Part shown: positions 1 to 6,724 of the stretch, in pieces
Layout of the letters: each line of letters starts with the position of its first letter
How positions within the stretch are numbered: the first letter of the stretch is position 1
Notes under the pieces: generated by a model
Told to the model about the DNA's origin: nothing
The model's database searches: none
Seen by the model: only the letters and a program-made list of their open reading frames with translations
Position numbers and translations under genes: made by a program
Assembly (NCBI GenBank): GCA_002405445.1
Contig: DHLV01000253.1
Coordinates: 14,109-20,832 of the forward strand
Direction of reading: 5' to 3'
Length of the DNA stretch: 6,724 nt
Source: Flammeovirgaceae bacterium UBA4659
GTDB taxonomy: Bacteria > Bacteroidota > Bacteroidia > Cytophagales > Cyclobacteriaceae

Positions 1-1278
1 AGAATGAATGTACCTTCCGAAATGCGCAATGAAATCGTGCCCAATAACATCTTGATGATTGGTGCCACCGGTGTAGGCAAAACAGAAATTGCGCGCAGGC
101 TCGCAAAGATTGCCGATGCGCCTTTTGTGAAAGTAGAGGCCTCGAAGTTTACCGAAGTTGGCTATGTGGGCAGAGATGTGGAGAGCATGGTTCGCGATTT
201 AGTTGAGCAATCGGTGAACATGGTAAAAGCAAAGCGAAAAGAAGAAGTGCGCGAAAAGGCATCGGTAATCGTAGAAGAGATTATTTTAGATGCGCTCATT
301 CCCCCTATGCGCAAGTCTGCCGGCTTTCAAGTGCAGAATGGCGAGAGTGAAGAAATTCCAACGTCTGATGCTGAATTGAATGAAAGAACGCGCAACCTAT
401 TCCGCGTGAAAATCAAGAATGGTGAATTAGAAGACCGTAAAATTGAAATTGACATTAAGCAAAGTGGCAATGCGGGCATCGGCATGGTTGGTGCGGGCAT
501 GATGGACGAAGTATCGATGATGAACCTGCAGGAAATGATCAGCGGCATGATGCCGAAGAAAGCACGCAAGCGCAGAGTAACCGTGGCTGAAGCAAGGAAA
601 ATTCTGATGGAGGAGGAGGCCGCAAAACTGATTGACATGGACGAGGTAAAAGAGGAGGCTATCCGCAAAGCCGAAGATTCGGGTATCATATTTATAGACG
701 AGATTGATAAGATAGCATCAGGCGCAAGTAAAAAAGGTGGTGGTGGCCCTGATGTGAGCCGTGAAGGTGTACAGCGCGACTTGCTGCCAATTGTGGAAGG
801 CAGCACTGTGAACACAAAGTACGGAGCCATCAAAACTGATCATGTGTTGTTTGTGGCCGCAGGTGCATTCCACATTTCCAAACCATCTGACTTAATACCT
901 GAGTTGCAGGGGCGCTTCCCCATACGCGTGGAGCTTGACAATTTAACCCAGCAAGACTTTGTGCGGATTTTGAAAGAGCCCAAAAACGCACTTACCAAAC
1001 AGTACGAGGCACTGTTTGAGGCGGAAGGCGTAACCGTCAGCTTTGACGAGGGGTCAATCAACGAAATTGCTGAAACGGCCTTCACCATCAATGCCGAAAT
1101 CGAGAATATTGGCGCACGCAGATTGCACACCGTCATGAGCCGCTTGCTGAATGAGTTCTTATTTGATGTGCCAGATAAGATTGCTGCACCAGCGAGCCTG
1201 TCCATCACGCAACCGTTGGTAAAAGAAAAGTTAGCAGGCTTGGTGAAGAACAAAGACCTGAGTGAGTACATCTTGTAA
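1..1278 (+). CDS. hslU: HslU, ATP-dependent unfoldase subunit of the HslUV (ClpYQ) protease, 5'-partial
   Basis: HslU is a cytoplasmic AAA+ ATPase that unfolds substrates and feeds them into the HslV peptidase. Numbering from the Met codon at base 4, visible motifs are Walker A GATGVGKT (20-27), the pore loop GYVG (53-56), a long charged I-domain (about 75-215) with a Met/Gly-rich part (MVGAGMMDE), Walker B IIFIDEID with D232/E233, the arginine-finger segment ELQGRFPIR (300-308), sensor-2 GARRLH (370-375), and the family's typical C-terminal tail ending LSEYIL, which docks into HslV. The frame is open to base 1 (Arg before the Met), and the E. coli pore tyrosine falls about 37 residues later in its numbering. 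Base 4 is therefore an internal Met and roughly 36 N-terminal codons lie outside the window. hslV usually sits next to hslU, but it is not between hslU and the next gene here, so it would be upstream. Intact to its TAA stop. Confidence 0.97.
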   Translation, partial: RMNVPSEMRNEIVPNNILMIGATGVGKTEIARRLAKIADAPFVKVEASKFTEVGYVGRDVESMVRDLVEQSVNMVKAKRKEEVREKASVIVEEIILDALIPPMRKSAGFQVQNGESEEIPTSDAELNERTRNLFRVKIKNGELEDRKIEIDIKQSGNAGIGMVGAGMMDEVSMMNLQEMISGMMPKKARKRRVTVAEARKILMEEEAAKLIDMDEVKEEAIRKAEDSGIIFIDEIDKIASGASKKGGGGPDVSREGVQRDLLPIVEGSTVNTKYGAIKTDHVLFVAAGAFHISKPSDLIPELQGRFPIRVELDNLTQQDFVRILKEPKNALTKQYEALFEAEGVTVSFDEGSINEIAETAFTINAEIENIGARRLHTVMSRLLNEFLFDVPDKIAAPASLSITQPLVKEKLAGLVKNKDLSEYIL

Positions 1279-1302
1279 TGTAGTCGAAGCAGTGACATTG
1301 CC

Positions 1303-2346
1303 ATGGTAGGTAGTCATCCCAAAACGCTGGTGTGCATGATTTTTTTGGTAACGGCCACGTTTGTTTCCCGTGCGCAGAAAAGAGATTCAGTTCGTAACAT
1401 CTACATCGAGCGATTTCCCGATTATTTCTTTGTGTGGCCGTTGATCAAACAGCGCACCAATCAATTTGAGATATAGCAAGCGACTAATAGCGCCAATAAA
1501 TTGGCTTACCGGCCCAACAACTCGGTGGGTATGGGTTTTGGTTTGTATATTTTTGAAGTAGGAGCAGAACTCACCTTCGCAGTGCCGCTTGCCGCTGAGC
1601 GGGAGTCGTTGTATGGCAAAACCACAGCCACCGACCTTCAATTGAATTTACTCGGCAAAAACTGGGGTCTGGATTTGTTCTATCAAAATTACCGTGGATT
1701 TTATGTTTCAGACCCCAACTAAAGGATTCCGGCTGGATTGCCCCTGCCACAGCGGCCCGATACGCGCACGCAAAACCTGGGAAGCAATGGAATTTATGCC
1801 TTCAATAAAAAGTTCTCCCTGCGGTCGGCTTACAATTTTTCGGAGCGGCAGCGCAAAAGTGCCGGCTCATTGATGCTCACCGGCACTCTTAACTTCTTTG
1901 ATGTAGACATGGACTCCGCTGCTTACGGCAGTAAGTACCATGCAACGTTGGGAGCCAACAATGCCTTCGATCGGTTGAATATGAATACCGCTAGTATTTC
2001 TCCCGGTTACTCCCATACTTTTGTGTACAAAAACTTTTTTGTCAATGGAAGTTTGTCGGTGGGGCCAGCGGTGCACTGGGTGGATTACTCGGTTGACCTG
2101 CGGGTGAGCACCGTAGCGGTGTTGAACAGTTTTGTCGATCTGCGTATCGGCATCGGCTATAATGGCAAACGGTTCTTCTCGGGTATCAACATGGTAGGAC
2201 AGGCACGGTCTGCCAAGTTTAGCGGCATCCAATTCATCCATGCCAGTAACACAGTAAAAATAGTGATCGGCTATCGTTTCAACGAGGTAGGGTTTCTGAA
2301 GCGCAAGGCCAGTGATTTGTTGACGATCATCGGCATACACAAGTAA
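1303..2346 (+). pseudogene. DUF4421-family exported outer-membrane-type protein, interrupted by two in-frame stop codons
   Basis: One reading frame of 348 codons looks like a single protein, but it contains TAG at 1474-1476 (codon 58) and TAA at 1720-1722 (codon 140). Before the first stop there is a signal peptide: Lys7, a hydrophobic core at about residues 8-21, and a likely cleavage site at S-R-A24. This is followed by a short segment with ERFPDYFFVWP. After the first stop come YRPNNSVGMGFGLY and FYQNYRGFYVSDPN. After the second stop come LPQRPDTRTQNLGSNGIYAFN, FSLRSAYNFSERQRKSAGS and a run of alternating beta-strand-like segments to the end (YRFNEVGFLKRK). These blocks and the overall length resemble DUF4421 proteins, Bacteroidota envelope proteins of unknown function that I expect to form a beta-barrel. 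The family call is from recall of its conserved blocks. No indel is needed to join the three parts. The start lies 24 bp after hslU and has no clear ribosome binding site. A product from any single piece would lack either the signal peptide or most of the barrel. Confidence 0.78.
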
Positions 2347-2357
2347 AACTGGTTGGG

Positions 2358-2867
2358 TTAATCTTTTTTGTTTTTTGGAAAGTCGAAGGATATCAACTGT
2401 CCGCTGCCCCAGGTTACGTCTTTCCATTTGCTTTGTTTGAGTAATATGCAGGCGATACCTGTGGTGGGGATATTGTCGATACTTTTATTGGCCAGTTGGT
2501 TTACAAATTCAGTCAATCCGGGGTTGTGGCCAACCAACAGCAGGTTCTCTTCCTCATCACCCATGCGCTCCTTCACTGAGCGGATCAATTTCAAGATTTG
2601 CTCATCGCTGGCGTGGTAGAGTGCAGGCATCTCTCGTATCTTGGTTTGCGAGAAACCCAGTATTGCGCAAATGATATGGCAGGTATCCTTCGCCCTTCGC
2701 GCGGGGCTGGTCAAGACGATATCGGGCGTAAGCCTTTTCTCCTTCAGCCGCTTGGCCATCCGGGGCGCATCGCGCTTTCCGCGATCGTTCAGTGGTCGGT
2801 CAAAGTCATTTAGATCGGGGTCTTCCCAACTACTTTTGGCGTGTCGGATGATGTATAACTTCTTCAT
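2358..2867 (-). CDS. sixA: SixA-type phosphohistidine phosphatase (histidine phosphatase superfamily)
   Basis: A 169-residue cytoplasmic enzyme of the short histidine phosphatase branch, which removes phosphate from phosphohistidine in proteins; E. coli SixA acts on His-containing phosphotransfer domains. The catalytic RHAKSSW motif is at residues 8-14, with His9 the expected phospho-acceptor. SPARRAKDT (54-62) carries the conserved Arg57/58 and VGHNPG (112-117) carries the second catalytic His114. DRPLNDRGKRDA (23-34) is the usual SixA block. The start chosen is the ATG at 2867, giving MKKLYIIRH, because family members begin two to five residues before the first strand; an ATG 18 bases upstream (2885) would only add six unlikely residues. 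No Shine-Dalgarno is visible. The gene converges on the DUF4421 pseudogene with an 11-bp gap and is divergent from the acyltransferase gene, so it looks monocistronic. No sensor kinase lies nearby, so the substrate cannot be read from context. Confidence 0.9.
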   Translation of the reverse strand: MKKLYIIRHAKSSWEDPDLNDFDRPLNDRGKRDAPRMAKRLKEKRLTPDIVLTSPARRAKDTCHIICAILGFSQTKIREMPALYHASDEQILKLIRSVKERMGDEEENLLLVGHNPGLTEFVNQLANKSIDNIPTTGIACILLKQSKWKDVTWGSGQLISFDFPKNKKD

Positions 2868-2985
2868 GATGCAATGGCACTGCAACCGATTTTAAAAAAA
2901 TGGACGATCTGATTGAGCATCGCTAAACACTGCTTGGGTGTAAAAATAGCCTTTGATGGTATCACGTGTACATAGCAAGATGTTT

Positions 2986-3021
2986 TTTGCCGTGGCTTCT
3001 GGCGATTATTCGGTAAATTTG
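2986..3021 (+). promoter_or_regulatory. Candidate Bacteroidota-type promoter for the acyltransferase gene
   Basis: TAAATTTG at 3014-3021 matches the Bacteroidota -7 consensus TAnnTTTG exactly. A TTTG at 2986-2989 could serve as the -33 element, although the 24-bp spacer is slightly longer than the usual 17-23. Transcription would begin around 3026-3030, giving a leader of about 12-16 nt before the ATG at 3042. This also argues against the GTG at 3027 as start codon, since that would sit at the transcript's 5' end. Pattern match only. Confidence 0.4.
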
Positions 3022-3041
3022 TATTTGTGTTGGATTCAATT

Positions 3042-3962
3042 ATGGAAAAAAGACCACTTCGAAAAGAAATCAAATACACGCTGCTTTACTACTTTGTCAG
3101 GTTTCTGATTTTTTCTGCTAACCTGCTGCCTCGCAAATTGTGGCTGCGCTTTTGTGGCATGTTGGGTAGGGTGGCGTACCACTTCTCAAAGAAACCCCGC
3201 GAACTGGCGATCTTTCATTTAGGCTTGGTCTATGGGAAAGAAAAATCGATACCCGAAATCATTGCTTTGACAAAGAAGATTTTTGAAATGCTAGGCAAGA
3301 ACGCAGGCGATATTTTACGATCACTTAATGTAAAGTCACTAACGGACCTCCAAAAATTCTTAGTGACGCACGGCATGGAGAATTTCCAAAAAGCACATGC
3401 GAAGGGCAAAGGAGTTGTTTACTTAACATGTCACGTGGGTGCGTTTGATATGCAGTCGACAAACATGGCACTACGAGGGGTAAAACTAAGTGTGGTGGGT
3501 ACCCCAATGAAAGATGAACGATTGAATGCATTGCTTCAGAACTACCGCAACGCATTTGGGGCTTCGTATATCGAGCGCGGCAAGGATAACATCAAGCTTA
3601 TCAAAGAATTGAAATTGGGCAATGCACTAGCCATTCTGATTGATCAGGATACCAAAGTAAAGAGTCGGATCGTCAACTTTTTTGGAATGCCGGCTTCTAC
3701 GCCCATTGGCGCCACCATCTTGGCCATGAAAACGGGGGCAGCCGTAGTGCCCTGTTACATTCACCTCGATGAGAACCTCAAGCAGCACATGCATATTTTG
3801 CCAGAGATTCCATTAGACAACACTGGCGATGAGGAAGCAGACCTCATTACCAACACACAAAAGTTTAACGACTTCATCGAAATGGCTGTGCGCCAACATC
3901 CCGATCAATGGGTTTGGATGCACGAACGCTGGAAAACAAAGGCAGGAGAGGAAATTCGGTAA
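3042..3962 (+). CDS. LpxL/HtrB-family lipid A biosynthesis (late) acyltransferase
   Basis: Enzymes of this family transfer an acyl chain from acyl-ACP to a lipid A precursor at the cytoplasmic face of the inner membrane. Starting at ATG 3042 the protein has 306 residues, the length of E. coli LpxL. It shows a basic N-terminus followed by a hydrophobic anchor (about 12-30), the catalytic HX4D motif HVGAFD (His131, Asp136; many members have Glu in the second position), Arg169 in NYRNAFG, LIDQDTK (199-205) with the family's conserved Asp, FFGMPASTPIGA (213-224), and the near-terminal PDQWVWMHERWK (287-298). A GTG at 3027 would add five residues (VLDSI), but ATG is preferred because the predicted promoter ends at 3021 and the extension carries no family feature. 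Bacteroidota often encode few late acyltransferases, so this may be the main one, but the sequence alone does not tell which acyl position or chain is used. An acyltransferase for another lipid is the less likely alternative. Confidence 0.9.
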   Translation: MEKRPLRKEIKYTLLYYFVRFLIFSANLLPRKLWLRFCGMLGRVAYHFSKKPRELAIFHLGLVYGKEKSIPEIIALTKKIFEMLGKNAGDILRSLNVKSLTDLQKFLVTHGMENFQKAHAKGKGVVYLTCHVGAFDMQSTNMALRGVKLSVVGTPMKDERLNALLQNYRNAFGASYIERGKDNIKLIKELKLGNALAILIDQDTKVKSRIVNFFGMPASTPIGATILAMKTGAAVVPCYIHLDENLKQHMHILPEIPLDNTGDEEADLITNTQKFNDFIEMAVRQHPDQWVWMHERWKTKAGEEIR

Positions 3963-3996
3963 AACTTTCCATCCAAATCCTTCATCGTAAGCACAA

Positions 3997-4027
3997 TAAA
4001 GTCTGTTAACAATTGGTTTAGACTTTA
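3997..4027. repeat. 8-bp perfect inverted repeat (TAAAGTCT / AGACTTTA, 15-nt spacer)
   Basis: TAAAGTCT at 3997-4004 is exactly reverse-complementary to AGACTTTA at 4020-4027. Inside the 15-nt spacer AAC (4008-4010) can pair with GTT (4016-4018), which would extend the hairpin around a 5-nt loop. The repeat lies 35 bp after the acyltransferase stop and 49 bp before the adaptor start. As RNA the stem is AT-rich and is not followed by an uninterrupted U-tract (only CTTTTG at 4036-4041), so it would be a weak terminator at best. The alternative is a two-fold operator for the downstream transporter genes. The repeat itself is certain; its role is not known. Confidence 0.5.
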
Positions 4028-4076
4028 GTTGTAACCTTTTGCCTGCTTTTCAAGTATCTATGCAAAACCTTCACCT

Positions 4077-5402
4077 ATGAAATTAAACCGGAAACTATTG
4101 GTTGCTATTGGAATTGGGCTCGCATTGCTGATTTCATTTTTTTGGTTCCGTAAAGCGAAATCCGGACAATCTTCAGAAATTTTGGCCCTGGTGAAAAAGG
4201 GGGAATTTAGAATTGAGGTAGAGACTACTGGCGAACTGGAGGCGAAGAATTCAGTGAAGATAATGGGCCCTGGAGCTGTGCGTCAATTTCAGATTTGGGA
4301 GGTAACGCTGCAAAACATTGTTGATGAAGGCACTGTCGTAAAAAAAGGAGATTGGGTTGCTACCCTCGATCGATCGGAGTTTCAGAATAAGTTTACCCAA
4401 AAGCAAATTGACTTTGAAAAAGCCAACTCAAAGTTTACGCAAACGCAACTTGATACTACCTTGCAAATGCGCCAGGCTCGTGATGAGCTGGTCAATCTAA
4501 AATACGCATCAGAAGAAAAAGAGATAATTTTGCAACAATCTAAGTTTGAGCCGCCTGCCACCATCAAGCAAGCCGAGATCAATTTGGATAAAGCCAACCG
4601 AGCCTACCAGCAGGCATTAGAGAACTACAAGATCAAGCGCAACCAAAATGTAGAGAAGATGCGCGAAGTCAGTGCTGAGTTACGCAAAGTGCAAGGCGAT
4701 GTGGAGGGTATGAATAAGATTTTAGAGTCGTTTAACGTTACGGCTCCGGAAGATGGCATGGTCATTTACGAAAAAGGTTGGGATGGCAAGCCCATTAAGG
4801 CTGGCTCGCGCATTGGTATGTGGGAGCCCACCGTGGCCACGCTACCTGATCTCACTAAAATGCAATCAAAAACTTTTGTCAATGAAGTAGACGTGCGAAA
4901 AATTAAAGCCGGACAATTAGTTGACATTGGTCTTGATTCTGATCCCAACAAGAGGTTAAAAGGTAAAGTAACAAAAGTAGCAAACGTGGGTGAACAACGA
5001 CCCAACTCCGATGCCAAAGTTTTTGAAGTGCTGGTGGAGATTGATGGAACTGATCCGGCATTGCGGCCATCCATGACTACTAGCAACAAAATCATCGTGC
5101 AGGTGCTACCAGAGGTGACATTTGTTCCATTAGAAAGCCTCCATGCGCAACACGATTCTATCACCTATGTTTTCAAAAAAGACGGAATTAGAATTTCAAA
5201 ACAAGAGGTCGTGGTGGGCGAGACAAATGCAAACGAAGCCGTGATATTGGCCGGCATCAAAGCGGGCGAAGAAGTTTATCTGTCGGTGCCAGCGGGTAAA
5301 GAAGATGACGAAGTTGCGCTGCTGCCCGAACGAAACGGCAAACGCTTGAAGAAGGAAGGTGCAGAGCCCGAGAAGAAAACTGCCAAAGCTTCTATTCAGT
5401 GA
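4077..5402 (+). CDS. MacA/HlyD-type periplasmic adaptor subunit of an ABC efflux or envelope transport system
   Basis: Membrane-fusion proteins of this type are anchored in the inner membrane and link an ABC permease to an outer-membrane channel. The 441 residues show an N-terminal anchor (about 8-24, preceded by Lys/Arg), a first beta/lipoyl half (about 45-98, with EGTVVKKGDWVATLD), a long helical hairpin (about 101-218) rich in Gln, Lys and Glu, and the second lipoyl half starting at VTAPEDGMV (221-229). A beta-barrel domain follows (about 255-345, with VDVRKIKAGQ and LRPSMTTS) and then a membrane-proximal domain (to about 407). A charged Lys/Glu tail ends the protein (about 408-437). There is no signal peptidase II lipobox. 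No Shine-Dalgarno precedes ATG 4077. The stop overlaps the GTG start of the permease gene, so the two are cotranscribed and probably translationally coupled. The cargo is unknown: MacA-like adaptors serve macrolide, peptide or lipid export. The gene name macA is not assigned because orthology cannot be shown here. Confidence 0.93.
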   Translation: MKLNRKLLVAIGIGLALLISFFWFRKAKSGQSSEILALVKKGEFRIEVETTGELEAKNSVKIMGPGAVRQFQIWEVTLQNIVDEGTVVKKGDWVATLDRSEFQNKFTQKQIDFEKANSKFTQTQLDTTLQMRQARDELVNLKYASEEKEIILQQSKFEPPATIKQAEINLDKANRAYQQALENYKIKRNQNVEKMREVSAELRKVQGDVEGMNKILESFNVTAPEDGMVIYEKGWDGKPIKAGSRIGMWEPTVATLPDLTKMQSKTFVNEVDVRKIKAGQLVDIGLDSDPNKRLKGKVTKVANVGEQRPNSDAKVFEVLVEIDGTDPALRPSMTTSNKIIVQVLPEVTFVPLESLHAQHDSITYVFKKDGIRISKQEVVVGETNANEAVILAGIKAGEEVYLSVPAGKEDDEVALLPERNGKRLKKEGAEPEKKTAKASIQ

Positions 5403-6724
5403 AATTACTACGACTGTTCAACCCACGTTTGGTGGCCAATCTTTTCATTGCCATCGATGCTGTGATTGCAAACCGGGTGCGATCTCTGCTTACTGCGTTA
5501 GGTATAATTTTTGGCGTGGCGGCCGTAATCGCAATGTTGGCAATCGGTAATGGTGCCCAGCAAGAAATCTTGAATCAAATCAAGTTGGTGGGTGTCAATA
5601 ATATCGTGATCAAACCAATCATCGAACAAAAAGAGGAGAAAATTGCCGAAAAAGTTGGCAAAAAGGAGAAGAAGAAGTTTTCGCCTGGGCTCACCGTGCG
5701 TGATGTGGCAAGTATCCAATCAATATTGCCTACCCTCAGCGAGGTAAGCCCGGAAATAATTTTGGAAACCTTTGCCATCAGCAATGGCGTTAGACGCTCT
5801 GCAAAATTGGTGGGCGTACAACCTGCTTATTTTAAAATCTACAACTTCGAACTGTCAGAGGGAACAATTTTTACCGATACACAAATGGAAATTGGTGCGC
5901 CCGGTTGTATTATCGGTTCAAACTTAAAGAGTAAGTTCTTTCCTACAGAAAATCCAATTGGTAAAAGTATCAAGGTGGGCACTCACTGGTTGACGATTAT
6001 CGGTGTATTATCTGAGCGAACAGTGTCACAAAACAGCATTAGTAAATTGGGCATCCGAGATTTTAATATGGACGTTTATGCTCCGCTGCAAACGGTGTTG
6101 GTACGCTATCGTAACCGAGATTTGATTACCAGCGAGGCACTCCGAATGGCTGCTATGCAGAGTCAAGGCATGGTGTTTATCCGTGGTAACAATAGTTCAA
6201 ATGAAAATGAGCAAGAGAGGAAAAATTATCATCAAATCGATCGGTTGGTAATACAGGTAAAGGAGACGGCAATGCTGCAACCTACTGCGGAAATTATCAG
6301 TCGACTTCTACAACGCAGGCATTACGATGTGGTTGACTACGAAATCGAAATTCCGGAGCTGTTACTCAAGCAGCAACAACGCACCAACGACATCTTCAAC
6401 TATGTGTTAGGAGCTATTGCAGGCATCTCTTTGCTGGTAGGCGGCATCGGCATCATGAACATCATGCTGGCGTCAGTATTGGAAAGAATCAAAGAAATTG
6501 GTTTGCGTTTGGCTATTGGCGCCAAAAAGAGCGATGTGGTGCAGCAGTTTTTGTTTGAGGCCGTGATGATCAGTGTGAGTGGGGGAGTCATTGGCGTTGT
6601 GTTGGGGATACTATTTGCTTATTTGGTTTCGTCTTTTGCCAATATTCCCACCGTTATCAGTTTCAGTTCTATTGTATTATCGTTTGGTGTAGCAGCTACG
6701 GTGGGTTTAATTTTTGGAATTGCC
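5399..6724 (+). CDS. MacB/FtsX-type ABC transporter permease, 3'-partial
   Basis: The frame opens with GTG at 5399, overlapping the adaptor stop as GTGA, and stays open for 442 codons to the window edge. This is the inner-membrane part of a MacB-type mechanotransmission transporter. An N-terminal MacB_PCD-like unit has a cytoplasmic lead-in (NRVRSLLTALGI, 25-36) and TM1 (about 30-50). A large periplasmic domain follows (about 51-330, with TVRDVASIQ, LVGVQPAYF, IIGSNL and NPIGKSIKVG). The C-terminal FtsX domain has TM2 (about 334-356, GISLLVGGIGIMNIMLASV), the cytoplasmic coupling segment LERIKEIGLRLAIGAKKSDV (361-380), TM3 (about 388-412) and the start of TM4 (from about 423). Only the last residues of TM4 and the C-terminus should be missing. 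The protein begins directly with the permease and has no Walker motifs, unlike E. coli MacB, which fuses the ATPase at its N-terminus. A separate LolD/MacB-like ATPase gene is therefore expected nearby. A Lys/Glu-rich stretch (77-93) follows the first periplasmic strand. Confidence 0.93.
   Translation, partial: MKLLRLFNPRLVANLFIAIDAVIANRVRSLLTALGIIFGVAAVIAMLAIGNGAQQEILNQIKLVGVNNIVIKPIIEQKEEKIAEKVGKKEKKKFSPGLTVRDVASIQSILPTLSEVSPEIILETFAISNGVRRSAKLVGVQPAYFKIYNFELSEGTIFTDTQMEIGAPGCIIGSNLKSKFFPTENPIGKSIKVGTHWLTIIGVLSERTVSQNSISKLGIRDFNMDVYAPLQTVLVRYRNRDLITSEALRMAAMQSQGMVFIRGNNSSNENEQERKNYHQIDRLVIQVKETAMLQPTAEIISRLLQRRHYDVVDYEIEIPELLLKQQQRTNDIFNYVLGAIAGISLLVGGIGIMNIMLASVLERIKEIGLRLAIGAKKSDVVQQFLFEAVMISVSGGVIGVVLGILFAYLVSSFANIPTVISFSSIVLSFGVAATVGLIFGIA

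Noticed and set aside
327..833. 168-codon minus-strand open frame inside hslU
   Set aside because: Antisense to the conserved I-domain and Walker B region; its Ser/Met/Ile-rich composition is what the complement of the real gene gives.
1474..1722. Alternative genetic code with reassigned TAG/TAA as explanation for the interrupted gene
   Set aside because: TAA is used as the true stop of several intact genes here, and no other gene in the window contains in-frame TAG or TAA.
2347..2381. T-rich run (TCTTTTTTGTTTTTT) after the pseudogene, considered as a terminator
   Set aside because: Only a 3-bp stem (AAC/GTT) precedes it, and the run is the C-terminal coding sequence (KNKKD) of the phosphatase on the other strand.
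1867..2427. 186-codon open frame on the minus strand overlapping the DUF4421 pseudogene and the phosphatase 3' end
   Set aside because: No recognisable domain, antisense to well-recognised coding sequence and overlapping the real phosphatase frame; it is a shadow frame.
2868..3041. Possible small gene or RNA in the divergent spacer
   Set aside because: The minus-strand frame at 2864-3079 runs through the promoter and into the acyltransferase start and has no recognisable content; no stable hairpin or RNA motif is visible.
4029..4062. Possible promoter for the adaptor gene (TTG at 4029-4031, TATCTATG at 4055-4062)
   Set aside because: The -7 element has one mismatch to TAnnTTTG and would leave only about 8 nt of leader; too weak to list.
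4367..4376. Palindromic CGATCGATCG
   Set aside because: Lies inside the adaptor coding sequence, encoding part of Leu-Asp-Arg-Ser in the conserved lipoyl half; nothing around it suggests a site.

Overview
The window reads as a chromosomal housekeeping stretch of a Bacteroidota bacterium, probably Cytophagales-like. That placement is inferred from a DUF4421-type outer-membrane protein (a family I know from Bacteroidota), the lack of Shine-Dalgarno sequences before any start, a TAnnTTTG promoter element typical of the phylum, and the general character of the proteins. I see no mobile elements, RNA genes, CRISPR arrays or phage genes.

Layout from left to right. Bases 1-1278 (+) hold most of hslU, the AAA+ unfoldase of the HslUV protease; its first ~36 codons lie outside the window. 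Bases 1303-2346 (+) hold a DUF4421-like exported protein gene that is broken by two in-frame stop codons (TAG at 1474, TAA at 1720) with no frameshift. Bases 2358-2867 (-) hold a SixA-type phosphohistidine phosphatase, convergent with the pseudogene. A 174-bp divergent spacer carries a plausible promoter. Bases 3042-3962 (+) hold an LpxL/HtrB-type lipid A acyltransferase. A 114-bp spacer contains a clean 8-bp inverted repeat. Bases 4077-5402 (+) hold a MacA/HlyD-type periplasmic adaptor. A MacB/FtsX-type ABC permease starts at GTG 5399, overlapping the adaptor stop by four bases (GTGA), and runs off the right edge.

The last two genes are an operon for one envelope machine: the adaptor spans the periplasm and the permease is the inner-membrane mechanotransmission part. 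The permease has no ATPase domain of its own, so a separate ATPase gene is expected nearby, perhaps just past the right edge. The acyltransferase, the transporter pair and the DUF4421 protein all concern the envelope, but nothing in the sequence ties them into one pathway.

I did not find an undescribed system here. The most notable item is the doubly interrupted DUF4421 gene. Smaller items are the inverted repeat before the adaptor gene, a six-codon reading frame overlapping the adaptor start, and a Lys/Glu-rich stretch in the permease's periplasmic domain.
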